The notes under the pieces are model-generated. The model worked only from the letters and a program-made list of their open reading frames with translations, was not told the DNA's origin and did not search any database. A stretch of 64,000 nucleotides of DNA from Neocallimastix lanati (nom. inval.) (lineage: Eukaryota > Neocallimastigomycota > Neocallimastigomycetes > Neocallimastigales > Neocallimastigaceae): contig JACVTC010000196.1 in NCBI GenBank assembly GCA_016946835.1, positions 115,001 through 179,000 of the forward strand, written 5' to 3'. The position numbers were made by a program, and so were the translations under genes. Shown here in pieces: positions 11,213 to 22,529 of this stretch. Numbering within the stretch: position 1 is the stretch's first letter; each line of letters opens with the position of its first letter.

Positions 11213-12887
11213 AAAAAAAAAAAATTTAAAATAATAAATGATAAATAAATAATAAAAAAAAAAAAAAAAGAAAACAAAGAAAATTAATATTACTTTAAAA
11301 TAAGCAGAATTCATTTATATTATTTATAATAAGAAATAGTTTATTATATGAAAATAAATAATAAACATTATAAATTTTTATTTTATTGTTTTTTAATCAT
11401 AAAAAAAATATGAAATATGATATAAAAGTATATAATATTTAATAATAATATTAGAAAAAAGTAGTGATTATAAAACAATAATAAAATTTTATAATTAAAT
11501 AGATATTCATACATTTATTAGAATATTTCATTATTTTACTCTTTTTTTATAATTTTTTTTTTAAATAATATATATAGGATATATCTAATTAAAAATATTT
11601 AATAAAAATGATTTTTATATAATAGAGAGAAATTATTCCATTGAAATGAAAATATATATATATATATGTCAGTTTATGGTAATTAAATAATTATTAATAT
11701 ATATTGTTATTATCTATACATATAATATACTAATAGCAATATGTAAAATTTGTGATTATTATATAGTAAAAATTAAAATTTTTTTTAGAAAAATCAAAAT
11801 TTGCTTAATAATAAATCTTTTGGTTAGAAAGTATAGTTTAATAAACTTCTCTACATCTAATTCATAATAAATAATATTTTAGAAATTTAAAATATTTCTA
11901 TTAATATAATTTTATATAATTTAATATTATAAAAATATTAATATTAATTATTTATATATATATATAATTATTTTAAATATATATAATTTCATAAAATTAA
12001 ACAATATTCCTGGAATTAAGGATACCAAAGCAGTTTTCTATGATGACAATAATGATTTACCTGTTATCAAAAAAAAAAAAAAAATTTTTTTTTTTTTTTT
12101 TTCAATTTCAATTGAGTTTTTTATTTCTAGAGAATTACAAATTAAAAGATAGATAAAAGTTTTTTAACAAATTTTCAAATGGATTAACTTTTTTTAATAA
12201 TTATAGAGTCCTTTTGAAAGAAGAAAAAAAATTTTTTTTTTTTTTTTTTTTTTTTTCAAATAGTAAAAGTAAATATAAATAAATTTTAGAAAAGAGTATA
12301 AAAAGTATATTATTAATAAAAAGCCAAAAAAAAAAATCCTCTCTCCATTTTTTTTTTTTTTTTTTTTACATTTAAACTCTATTTCATTAAATATACTTAG
12401 AAGAATTTATGAAATGAAAATTAATATCTTAAAAAATAATAAATAGGAACTCCCCAATGAATATCATGAAAAAAAAAAAAAAAAAAAAAAAAAAGATAAT
12501 TTTTTTCAATACTTTAAAAAAAAAAAAAGTTCAAATCTCCCACTGAGAATATTTTTTATTTCAATTATAACATGAAATTAAAGGATAAATTAAAATATAT
12601 CAATGATAGAAAAAAAAAATAAAAAACTATTCTTATAATTATGACCCCATTATTATTAAAAATTAACAACATTAATTCAGATGCGTGTCGGTAAAGGTAT
12701 CATCAAAACTTCAGTGTGATTTCAATTAAAGTAGAAACGAAAGTTATGAATCAATTTTAATATTAAATTTAAATAATAAATGAGTAGTGCGCAATCCAAA
12801 AAAAAAAAAAAAAAAAAAAAAAATCATTTAATGATAAATATTTTTTTTCAGTAGCAAATTCTAATAATATTACTAATAATAACGGTT
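11213..12887. other. AT-rich intergenic DNA with a tiny coding-like scrap
   Basis: Mostly A/T. Around 12003-12072 a short piece reads NIPGIKDTKAVFYDDNNDL, which has coding composition but is cut by homopolymers on both sides. I cannot assign it. Poly(A)/poly(T) pairs occur near 12069-12102, 12225-12256, 12470-12495 and 12798-12823. Confidence 0.5.
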
Positions 12888-13793
12888 GACAGTTCTCTAC
12901 CACACAAAATTTCTGTAACCTATTAATCTTTTTCTATAAAGAAAGAGATAAAGAAAGAGATAAAGAAAGAGATAAAGAAAGAGATAAAGAAAGAGATAAA
13001 GAAAGAAAGAAAGAAAAGTGGTATATTGATAATGTAAAAAAATTAATTAATATCAATAATGATTATTTAAAGTTTAGCTGGGAGACTAAAAAAATTATGG
13101 TCATGGTTAGTATTATCTTTTCTCTTACCTTTTGGTCAAGGAAACAAAAAAATATGTTATGAAGCATCGGTTGATTTTTAAAGAGAACTCAAAAATATTA
13201 TCTATTGGCTCAGAATCATCATTTTTAGTGAGTGGTCTCATATCTTTAACACTTCCAACGACTATAATTTTTTTTTTTTATGGAAGGACTATACTCAATA
13301 AGGATTGACATCTTTTGACTTCAGTATCTTTCCTTATTACCTTCTACCTTTGAGGGGTCATGGTACTCTGGATCATTGGTAGCTTTATTTTATCAGTAGG
13401 TTTCCAGTTTTTTTTTTATTTCTTTAAGAGCTACCAAAAAAAAATCCTCCAATCTCATCATTTTTATTGAACTCAATGATATCTATTGGGTTTAGCATTA
13501 CTGATTTATCTTTCCACCTTCGAGATGAAACATTGTTATTTTGATGATATATTTGTATTAGGAGCTAAAACCCAATGGAGAATCATTACCCTTTTTATAG
13601 TATAATGTCTTTATATTGGCTATTGCTGATCCCTCTCTCTTCTTTTACAGAATTGTTAGCCATCATTTATTTTCAAGGAAATGATATTCGAGTTGTGGTG
13701 AAAGAATTAAAACAGCATTTTTCAACTAAACCTATTCCTATTCTTGATATCTTAAATAACCCTAATCTTTCCTATATATATATATATATATAA
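12888..13793 (+). pseudogene. Unrecognised broken gene, possibly a membrane protein
   Basis: Base composition rises here and coding-like pieces appear in several plus-strand frames. One frame without an ATG runs from about 12888 to 13164; it contains a KERD repeat and then WYIDNVKKLININNDYLKF and MVSIIFSLTFW. Another frame near 13098-13180 reads LWSWLVLSFLLPFGQGNKK. A last frame, 13575-13793, gives a 72-residue piece beginning MENHYPFYSIM with a hydrophobic segment and then DIRVVVKELKQHFSTK. Hydrophobic runs suggest a former multi-pass membrane protein (inference). No family was recognised, and stops and frameshifts separate the pieces. Confidence 0.4.
12938..13018 (+). repeat. Tandem 12-bp repeat (AAAGAAAGAGAT), five perfect copies
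   Basis: Five exact 12-base copies fill 12938-12997, followed by an AAAG-rich partial run to 13018. In the open plus-strand frame the repeat encodes KERD units, which may explain why it is a multiple of three. Confidence 0.9.
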
Positions 13794-14853
13794 AAAAAGG
13801 AATAGTATATCAGAAAAAACTTTTTAAGTTAAAAAATTACCAACCTTTTTTAAAGATAATTTATAACTTGAAAATTAAAAGTTTACCAAGTATTTTTTTT
13901 AGTGGTGGTTGAAGCTATCATTTCTATTGCATTATTCATTATAAGAGGAGTGGAAATTACGAAAATTTAAGAAATTACAGAAATTTATAAAGTTTTTTAA
14001 GTTTTTTTTATTACTAATTATTATTTATATTATTTAATACTTTAACATTATTAATTGTTATTTATTATTTATTAAAATTATTAATTTATATTTCAAATTT
14101 AATAAAATAAAAAAAAAAAAAAAATAGGAAGAAAAAATAATTAAATAAATTTAAATCAAAAGTTTATTATTATATATTTTATTTTATTCTATTTTATTTT
14201 ACCTTTTTTTTTTTTTATCTAAAAAAAAAAAAGTAAATTAAATATATTATATACAGATATATAACTCAAGTTCGAAGAAGCTATTGTTGGAGATTTATTT
14301 ATTAAATTTATCAAAGTATTATTTATTTATTTATTTAATTTTATATTTATTCAAGTAAAAAATAATTATACTTGATTACACATTTAAAACAATCTATACA
14401 ACTTTCTCACACACGAATCTAGTACGTTTCGTAATCGTTCATTTAGCAATATGATGTATTTTTGTATGTGACGTGACTTGTTTTTTTTAATAATTAAATA
14501 AATAATAAATATTTATTATAAAGTCATTTAGATTAAAATTTGATTTATGACATTAATTTATATATAAATAAATATGAATAATTAAATTTTTTTATATCAA
14601 TTAAGATTTGAATATATCACAATATAATTAATATTTGAATATTTTATAGTTATTTAATTAAATATAAGAAAAGAATAAAGATATATTTACATAGTATTTA
14701 TAATATATTATCTACATATATAAAACATATTTATATATTGATTGTTGTCATATATTTAATATATTTAATATTAATTGTATAATATATTTAATAAACTGTT
14801 GAACAAAAAAAAAAAAAAAAAAACCAAAAAATTTATATAAAATGTAATAATTT

Positions 14854-14889
<36 letters not shown>

Positions 14890-15235
14890 AAATAAATTAA
14901 AAGAAAAAGTAAAAAGTTAAAAAATAATAATAAAAAATAAAAAAAGGAAAAATAGATTGAACTTTTAACCTAAATTCAATTTAAAGAGAAAAATTAAAAT
15001 TGAAATAAATTGAAAATAAGAAAAGAAATTAAAATAAATTCAATTTATATATAATAAAATAAAAAATAAATAAAAAAATATATATATATATATATATATT
15101 ATATATAAATAAAAAGATAAAAATAAAAAATTCAATTAATTATAAATAAATAAAAAATAAAAAATTATAATAAATAAATAAATAATATCATTATATAAAT
15201 TTAATCAATCATTAAAAATATTAAAAAAAAAAAAA
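13794..15235. other. AT-rich intergenic DNA upstream of the acetyltransferase gene
   Basis: No gene is seen. A modest GC rise at 14390-14480 (around CACACACGAATCTAGTACG) has no recognisable frame. There is a 32-base poly(T) at about 14857-14888 and an (AT)n run at about 15077-15110. The last 200 bases are A-rich, as in front of the other intact genes here. Confidence 0.65.
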
Positions 15236-16015
15236 ATGTTTTTCGACAATATCAAGAAAAATTTAGTTAAAGGTTTAATTAGAAACAGTTTCATTAACAA
15301 TAGGGTTGAAAATTTAACCGAAGAAGAAAAAGAAGAAGCTTTAAGTAAAGTTGAAAATGCTTCCAGTTTAACAGACGCTCAAAAGAAAAACTATTATAAG
15401 GAATATGTTGAAGAACAATTCAATAATGTTAAGGAAACACAAAAGGAAAAAATGCTTTCTGGAAAACCTTACACCTTGGATGCTGAACTTGTTTTTGACC
15501 GTTTAGAATGTAAAAACTTCATTGATAGATTTAATGGTACTAAAAGTAACGAAGCCATAAAGAGAAGTAATATGCTTAATGGTTTCTTTAAACATGTCGG
15601 TAAAAATGTTTTCATTGAACGTACCTTTGTTTGTGAATATGGTTACAATATTAGTATGGGTGATGACTGTTTCATGAACTATGATTGTGTCATCTTAGAT
15701 TGTGCTGAAGTTACCATTGGTAAACATTGTTTATTTGGTCCAAGATGTCAAATTCTTACTGCTACCCATCCAATTGATTACAAACAAAGAAGAGATGATG
15801 AAATTAATATAGCTAAACCAATTCACATTGGTAATGAATGCTTCTTTGGTGCTTCTGTTATTGTTTTACCAGGTGTAACTATCGGTGATAATGTTGTCGT
15901 TGGTGCCTGTAGTGTTATCACTAAGGATGTTCCATCCAACACTATTGTAGCTGGTAATCCAGCTAAACCCATCAAACAACTTGACCCTTATGTTAAGGAA
16001 GAAACTGAAGAGTAA
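15236..16015 (+). CDS. Maltose/galactoside O-acetyltransferase-like enzyme (left-handed beta-helix)
   Basis: This single-exon gene of 259 codons starts at an ATG right after a 13-A leader. Residues about 69-120 (QKEKMLSGKPYTLDAELV onward) match the maltose acetyltransferase N-terminal domain. Residues about 125-245 are hexapeptide repeats (ISMGDDCFMN, VTIGKHCLFG, VTIGDNVVVG) forming a left-handed beta-helix. The catalytic His is seen at residue 178 in TATHPID, and the family ending AGNPAKPIKQL is intact. These enzymes move an acetyl group from acetyl-CoA to a sugar hydroxyl. The lack of introns and the bacterial-type family suggest transfer from bacteria (inference). The first roughly 68 residues, Lys/Glu-rich and helical, are absent from bacterial enzymes, which start near the QKEKML motif. 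No signal peptide is seen, so it is probably cytosolic. Substrate is not known. Confidence 0.93.
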   Translation: MFFDNIKKNLVKGLIRNSFINNRVENLTEEEKEEALSKVENASSLTDAQKKNYYKEYVEEQFNNVKETQKEKMLSGKPYTLDAELVFDRLECKNFIDRFNGTKSNEAIKRSNMLNGFFKHVGKNVFIERTFVCEYGYNISMGDDCFMNYDCVILDCAEVTIGKHCLFGPRCQILTATHPIDYKQRRDDEINIAKPIHIGNECFFGASVIVLPGVTIGDNVVVGACSVITKDVPSNTIVAGNPAKPIKQLDPYVKEETEE

Positions 16016-17084
16016 AAAAAAAAAAAAAAAAACGATGAAGGATAATATAATGATATTAAATAATTAAAAAAAATTAAATAAACAATTAAATAAAAAAAAA
16101 TATAAAATATAAAATAGTATAATATTATTTTATTTTAATGATAACTACTCATAAATTAAATAATATTTTAACAAATTGTAATATAATATTAAATAATATT
16201 GATAATATTACATAATAATTTGATCCTTGTAATATAAAATGTTTAAATATTAAAATGATAATATAATAGTTAAAATAATAATTAATATAATATGTTATTA
16301 CATATTTTTTTTTTATTAAAAAAAAAATAAATAAAAATAGTATTATATCTTAATTAAAACAAATATAAAAGTATATAGTAAACATATCAAATAATTCTTT
16401 TTTTTATTTTATATTATTTTATTTTATTTTATTTTACTTTTCTGAATTCATTTTTTAAAAAAAAAAAACACATTAGTTATTTTTTATTGATTTAAAAAAG
16501 TTCGGCAAAATTATAAAAAAAAATTATTTATTTATTACTTATTATTTACTTATTATTTATTTATTATTTATTTATTATTTATTATTTATTATTTATTATT
16601 TATTATTTATTATTTATTATTTATTATTTATTATTTATTATTTATTATTTATTATTTATTATTTATTATTTATTATTTATTATTTTTTTTTTTTTTCTAT
16701 TTATGTGAGAATAGATAAAAGGATTATTCGAAATTTACCAAATATAAAAAAAAAAATAGAAAAATAGAATGAATGAAAAAAAAAAAAAAAAAAATTTAAT
16801 TAAAAAAAATAAAAATAAAAATAATAATTAAATAATTAAATAAATAATTAAATATACAATTAAATAAATAATTAAATAAAAATAAATAATTAAATAAAAA
16901 TAAATAATTAAATAAAAATAAATAAATAAATAAATAATAAATAAATAAATAATAAATAAATAAATAATAAATAAATAATTATTCCAAATTAAATATTAAA
17001 ATAAAAAATTTAAAATTTAAAATATAAAAAAAAAAAATTACAAAAAAAATATATTTTAATTTCCTTTATTCTTAGTCTTGTTAT
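16016..17084. other. AT-rich DNA with two microsatellite tracts
   Basis: No gene is seen. At about 16530-16684 a 7-base repeat (TTATTTA) runs for some 20 units. At about 16800-16980 there are runs of AAATAATT and AAATAAAT type on the same strand. These separate the acetyltransferase gene from the LINE fragment. Confidence 0.8.
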
Positions 17085-17450
17085 ATATTATGCTCACCTC
17101 TTTGGTTTAAATAAGAGCAGATGCTCTAAAGCTCAAAAAATTATTAATAGAGGACTTTATTGGAGTTATGGATTTAAATCTCGTAATTCTTATGTTAGTC
17201 TCTATGATATTACTCATGAATTGAAAATACCTCCTCTTTCAGCTATCTGTGCTATATCTCAATTACGCTGCTTTAGAAAATGGAAAAACTCATCATGTAT
17301 TATTAATCATCTCAACTAATAATATTCCTACTATGTCACATTACTCATGGACTAAAGAATCAAGGACTTTGGATAAGAAATTAAATGGTAAAAAATCAAA
17401 TGAAATAAGAAAGTTTTATTGTGAAAGAGATATCTTCAAACTCTCAAAAG

Positions 17451-17481
<31 letters not shown>

Positions 17482-18366
17482 CAATTATTTACAGGGAGAT
17501 TGATTTTGGATTTAATTCTAAAATCAAAAACTTAACATTACAATAATATTAAGTAACAATTGGGATTCTTTTGGATTTCTCTTTTTAGATGTGGCTTTAA
17601 ATTTGACATCAGTATTTTCATTAAAAGAAAAATAGTCTCAGAAGATTGCCTTAAATGTTGCCCATGTTGTGGTGTTAATGTACCTAGCTTTTCTCACTGG
17701 ATCTTTGCCTGTAATGAATTGGAAAATTTACAGAAATAAATCTTTACCTTTTCTAGATGATCTCTTTTTGACGTTTGCAATGATAATTGAACAAAAATTC
17801 TTGGATATTTCTTTAGATTCAGATTCAGAAAAGGATTATGACAATAATATTTATTATTATATATTGAGTGCTTTTCTTGGCCTGCGTTCAATATATGAAA
17901 AAATTAAAATTAATGATGGGGAACATAGACAATTAGTTGACAATATTTTTTAAACAAAGTTCAACTTCGTCGACTGTTCCGTATTTTGTGGGGATTGCTG
18001 AGTTTCTAACATACGTAATACCTTTAATTTGTCGATCTTTTTAGATTTATGATGAAATCAGTATTCCGTTGAATCTACCGTTGCTAAGAGCGTCGACGTC
18101 TCAATGATAAGGCATGGATTTTTACCTCCCAGTGAAAGATCTGATAGAGATTAGGTTGATAACAACAAATACTGAAATTATTACTTGCAATAATGGACGT
18201 GGTGTTATCATTGATTGAATAGGAAAAAGTTAGAAATTATTGCTTCTAACGCACTTTTATAATCTTATAATTTATAATATTTTATTTCATGTATTTTATT
18301 TGTTATTTTTCATTTAAATCGTGTAATTTTATTATTACTATAAATTAAATAAAGTTTTCTCTTAAG

Positions 18367-18414
<48 letters not shown>
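17085..18414 (+). mobile_element. 5'-truncated LINE (non-LTR retrotransposon) 3' end with poly(A) tail
   Basis: Frame pieces match the region after the reverse transcriptase in LINE ORF2: RGLYWSYGFKSRNSYVSL, then ELKIPPLSAICAISQLRCF, then after a shift YSWTKESRTLDKK. A C-terminal Cys/His motif follows (CLKCCPCCGVNVPSFSHWIF at about 17655-17715). The open stretch ends at 17953. A 3' UTR of about 415 bases follows, richer in GC than its surroundings, with AATAAAG about 20 bases before a 45-base poly(A) at 18370-18414. Frameshifts and a poly(A) run inside the frame (17454-17480) show the copy is dead. No target-site duplication was found. The minus-strand LINE at 20640-21490 shares the same protein region. 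Confidence 0.8.
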
Positions 18415-18416
<2 letters not shown>

Positions 18417-18623
18417 AGGATTGTAATATTTTTAAACAACAATGTAGTTTAAAAAAAATATTACCATATCTTTATAATTAAATGTTATTAATTATTCTTG
18501 TTATTATAATTACTATTATATTTTTATTAATTTCTTATTTGACATTATTAATTTAAGAAAAAATATTATTGAATTATGATTTACATGTTATTAATATATA
18601 TACTAATTTAAAATAAAAAATTA

Positions 18624-18654
<31 letters not shown>

Positions 18655-18889
18655 TTAATTATACTAATAATCAAATAAAAAAAAAAAAAAAAAAAAAAAC
18701 ATTATAATTCTTCATATTTTTAAACAATTATGAATTTAAAAATATAAAAATTAAAATTTTATTTAAACATTGTAGATGATAAAATATGTTTCCATATTTT
18801 ATTCTATTTAATAATAAACAAATGGCACATTTTTTTTAATTTAATCAAACTTAATTTTAATAATAATTTATTTATTTTATTATTCAATA
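18415..18889. other. AT-rich DNA with an (AAT)n tract
   Basis: Nothing but A/T-rich sequence, with (AAT)n at about 18625-18655 and a poly(A) near 18680-18700. Confidence 0.75.
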
Positions 18890-19659
18890 TTCTTCTTGCT
18901 GGTTTTAAACAAAATATTGCCTTATTTAATTTCCAAAAATCCACTAGAATTTCCAAAGCTATCAGGAATATTCATATATAATTCTTCATCTACTTCAGCA
19001 TTGAGATATGCTGCCTTAAGGTCTAGCTGGTACATATCGAAATTATAAGACGTTGAACGATTTGTAATTATATAAATAGAATCTTGCTTTTAAAATTATA
19101 GAAAAGTTTTCATCATAATCTACACTATACACATGAGAAAAACAATGGGGTAACTAATTTTGCTATATATTTAATTATTTCACCTTTATCATTTCTTTTT
19201 ATCGCTATACCTAAAAACTCATCCACTGGAAATTATATTTTTATCAATCAAATAGGAATATTTTTTTACCAAAGAGTGTACATTTTTTACTTTCATGTTA
19301 TTTAATTCATCATCAATACCCTTTTTAATCCTTTTTTTTTATCAGATCTACCAAAAAAATAATATTGAAGCAAAAAGTAGCGAATCTAGTTCTTGAATAT
19401 CTTCAAATTTTTTTTGTTATTCTAATTTTTTTTTGTATAATTATTCTGTTCCATCAATATATTTTCTTTTAGGTATATAAATATTTTTCACTTTTATTTA
19501 AGTTCGAAATATAATTTTTTATTTTTTTTTTTAAATGGCATCATTATTTTTAATATTATTTTACATATTATTTACTTAATTAAATTGTTAATTGTTTACT
19601 ACCAATATTTTCATTATCATATATTTTATTTGAATTTAAAAGTATGGATTGAATTTAAA

Positions 19660-19699
<40 letters not shown>

Positions 19700-20300
19700 T
19701 GTTTTTAAAAATACAAAAAAAAAAATTAAAAAATTAAAAAAAAAAAAAAAAAAAACGTGGAATTTAGAAAAATCAAAATTTATTTTTTTTTATCATGTAA
19801 TAATTCATAAGGAATAGAATTATTAATACCACTAATGGGGAATACGATTATGAATAAAATGGATGGTATCTATAGCATCTTCCCAGAATATATGATTCAG
19901 TTTGGCTTCTTCTAAAATAGCACGTGAATTAGGAATTTAAGTACCATGAAACCTCTCAATCCTACTATTTTATTGATGGTGAATAAGGAATAGAAAATCT
20001 ATGTCAAATAATATTATTATTACAAAATTCCTCAAAGGTACTGTTTGTAAATTAAGTATTATTATTTGTCTGTCTAATGATATTTAATTGTTTTATTAAA
20101 AATATTAATTACTATACTATACCACTAATTCTGAATATTCTGTATACTTTCCTTTTTTTTTGATTTAAGAAAAAGAATCCATTCAAATCTTGAATAATCA
20201 TTCAGAATTGATAGGAAGTATCTATTGCCATATATAGATTCATGGTTAATAGTTACCGAATCTAAATGAATTCTTTCAAAAAAAAAAAAAATTCCTTTGA
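18890..20300 (-). mobile_element. Ty1/copia retrotransposon remnant: integrase then reverse transcriptase start
   Basis: Read on the minus strand, 20300 down to 19780 encodes the integrase core: IHLDSVTINHESIYGNRYFL, ILNDYSRFEWILFLK, and after frameshifts HSGINNSIPYELL. From about 19260 to 18890 comes reverse-transcriptase start sequence: DEFLGIAIKRNDKGEIIKYI, MYQLDLKAAYLNAEVDEELY and MNIPDSFGN. The order integrase before RT is the Ty1/copia arrangement. Many stops and shifts, and a poly(T) at 19662-19694, break it. Gag, protease and most of the RT are missing. Confidence 0.82.
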
Positions 20301-20639
20301 TCTATTATCACTTTATTTAAATGGAAAATTTTAAAATTTAATTTTGGTACATACTTTACACTGCTGTTTAGTATTAATTTTTTTATTTATATATATTTAT
20401 TTATATTATTTATATTATTATATTTTTCTTTTTGTGTCTTATTTATTTGGAATTGGAATTTTTGTTTATTGACAAAGTACTTTTTTATTATTGAAAGAAA
20501 GTATAGATGAATTTGCTATTTAATTCAATATAGGAATCATTATAATCTTCAAAAAAAAAAAAAAATGTTCATATGTTCATCTTTATATTTTTCTTTTAAG
20601 TTCTCTATAAAGTGAAATGCCTCCCTTAATTTTCTTCTT

Positions 20640-21490
20640 TATTACTATTATTCCCTATAACCATTTTCTAGGTTTTCCTCACAGGAGGTTTTTTTATTTT
20701 AAGGAATATGGTGGTGGTAAGGGTTACAGGTAAGTATGTCCTCCTTATATTATTTTTTTTTTTTTTTTTTTTTTTATTTCTTCAAATAATATTTCATAAG
20801 TTGTTTGCTTTTTTTATTTTTTAATAGAGAAAAGGAAGTAGTGTAAAAAATAATTTAACTCTATAACATAGGTTCTTGTTATAAATACGAGCATCGAATT
20901 TATATCTACATTTGGCACGAAGTACACATCAGAAACCAATTCTATATTTAGAGTACTTGAAGTTGAGCTTTAGGTAATCTCTAGTTTTCTCAAATTTATT
21001 TTTCCTATAAGCCTTAGCCATGATTGATTTTCCAGCTATAGCTCTATCTTAATAAAACTTTCAATTGCTTTTTTTCTTTTTTCTTTTTTTTTTTTTTTTT
21101 GATGGAATTTTATCTAATTTGTCTGTTAAAATTTTACTTTCTTTATTCCATACCTGACATCTACAACGTAATATACCTATAAGTAAATCAGTGATAATAC
21201 ATTTCAAGTTTTTTCCATTTTTTTAAAACACCTTAACCTGAGCAATCGCACATTTTACCAAAAGAGGAGGAATGTTTAGTTCTTTATTAACACAATAAAG
21301 GGATGTAAAGCTATTTCCATTAAAAAAAATCCTTCAATCCAGTATAATCCTGAATTAACTAATGTCTGTGTACTTCTCATTCTTTCTTTGTTTGTTCCAA
21401 GTAGAGGTGCATAATACGAAACTTGCCCATTTACTATAGCAGAAAATATCATTAGTTTATGAGGTGTAGGAACATGATGATTCTTTAGTA
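20640..21490 (-). mobile_element. LINE ORF2 C-terminal remnant
   Basis: The minus strand from about 21490 reads KLMIFSAIVNGQVSYYAPLL, then RMRSTQTLVNSGLYWIEGF, then after a shift LNIPPLLVKCAIAQVKVF. This is the same post-RT block as in the LINE at 17085 (there RGLYWSYGF and ELKIPPLSAICAISQ). Later parts, down to FFTLLPFLY near 20830, are heavily decayed. No poly(A) tail is seen at its 3' side. A homologous scrap lies at 36600-36767. Confidence 0.75.
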
Positions 21491-21792
21491 ATCCTTTAAT
21501 GAAATTTAATTTAAATTAAAGTGGATTAACATAATAATAAATTTAATAATATATTCTATAATTGATAAAAAAAATTATAAAATAAAATGTTTTAAAAAAC
21601 ATATTAAATACTTTAATAAAAAATAATATTTTGATTTCAGTTTCTTTTTTTTTTTTTTTGTGAAAAAATAATAATAAAAATACTTTAAAAGTAAGAAAAT
21701 CTATTTTAATAAAAATAATTGTTGAAAAACTAATAATGAAATGTTTTAAAAATAAGATAATCTATTTAATAAAATTAATTATAAAATGCTTT

Positions 21793-21828
<36 letters not shown>

Positions 21829-22529
21829 CTCTCAGAAATGATGGAAAATATTAATTTTGAGATAATATTATTAAAATTGATTGATACTTTCTGATATTTT
21901 TAAGAAATTTTTGAAACTTAATTCATCATTCAAAAAATATTGATTTAAATAAAATTAATTTTAATAGAATAATAATTAATGAAACTAAAAATAAAATTAT
22001 TGAAAAAAAATATATATATATATAAATTGTCTTTTAGGAAATTTAGTAGTAAAAAATTTATAAGTTATTAAATTTAGAATATATAATTAATAATATAAAT
22101 GAAAAAAAAATGAAAAGAAATGATGAATACTTAAAATTAATAACAGGGAATTTTGATTTCAAATTAAAATAAAAATAAAAATTCATATTTTTTATTTAAA
22201 AAAAAAATGTTAAAATAAATTTAATAACTATAAGTTATTAAATATTAAGTAAAAATAATACTAATAAGTAATGTTTATAATCAATTGCAAATATTTATAT
22301 TTAATAATTTATTTTAAGAATTATTATTACAAAAAAAAAAAAAAAAAGAAAATTTCATTTTTTAATTTTTAAAATGACTACTTTTATTAAATAATATTAT
22401 TTTATTATTTTAAAACAACTAAATAATAATTAGTTTTAGTTATATTAAATATTAAATATAATAATCAATATATATATATATATATATAATATTTAAATAA
22501 TTATAAATAAAAAATGTTCGAGATATTGG
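21491..22529. other. AT-rich intergenic DNA downstream of the receptor gene
   Basis: No gene is seen. (AT)n lies at about 21797-21826 and 22468-22488. The last part holds the 3' end signals of the receptor gene on the minus strand, but none stands out. Confidence 0.75.

Noticed and set aside
18000-18250. Mixed-composition stretch considered as a separate gene
   Set aside because: It lies between the LINE stop and its poly(A) tail and has stops in all plus frames, so it is the LINE 3' UTR.
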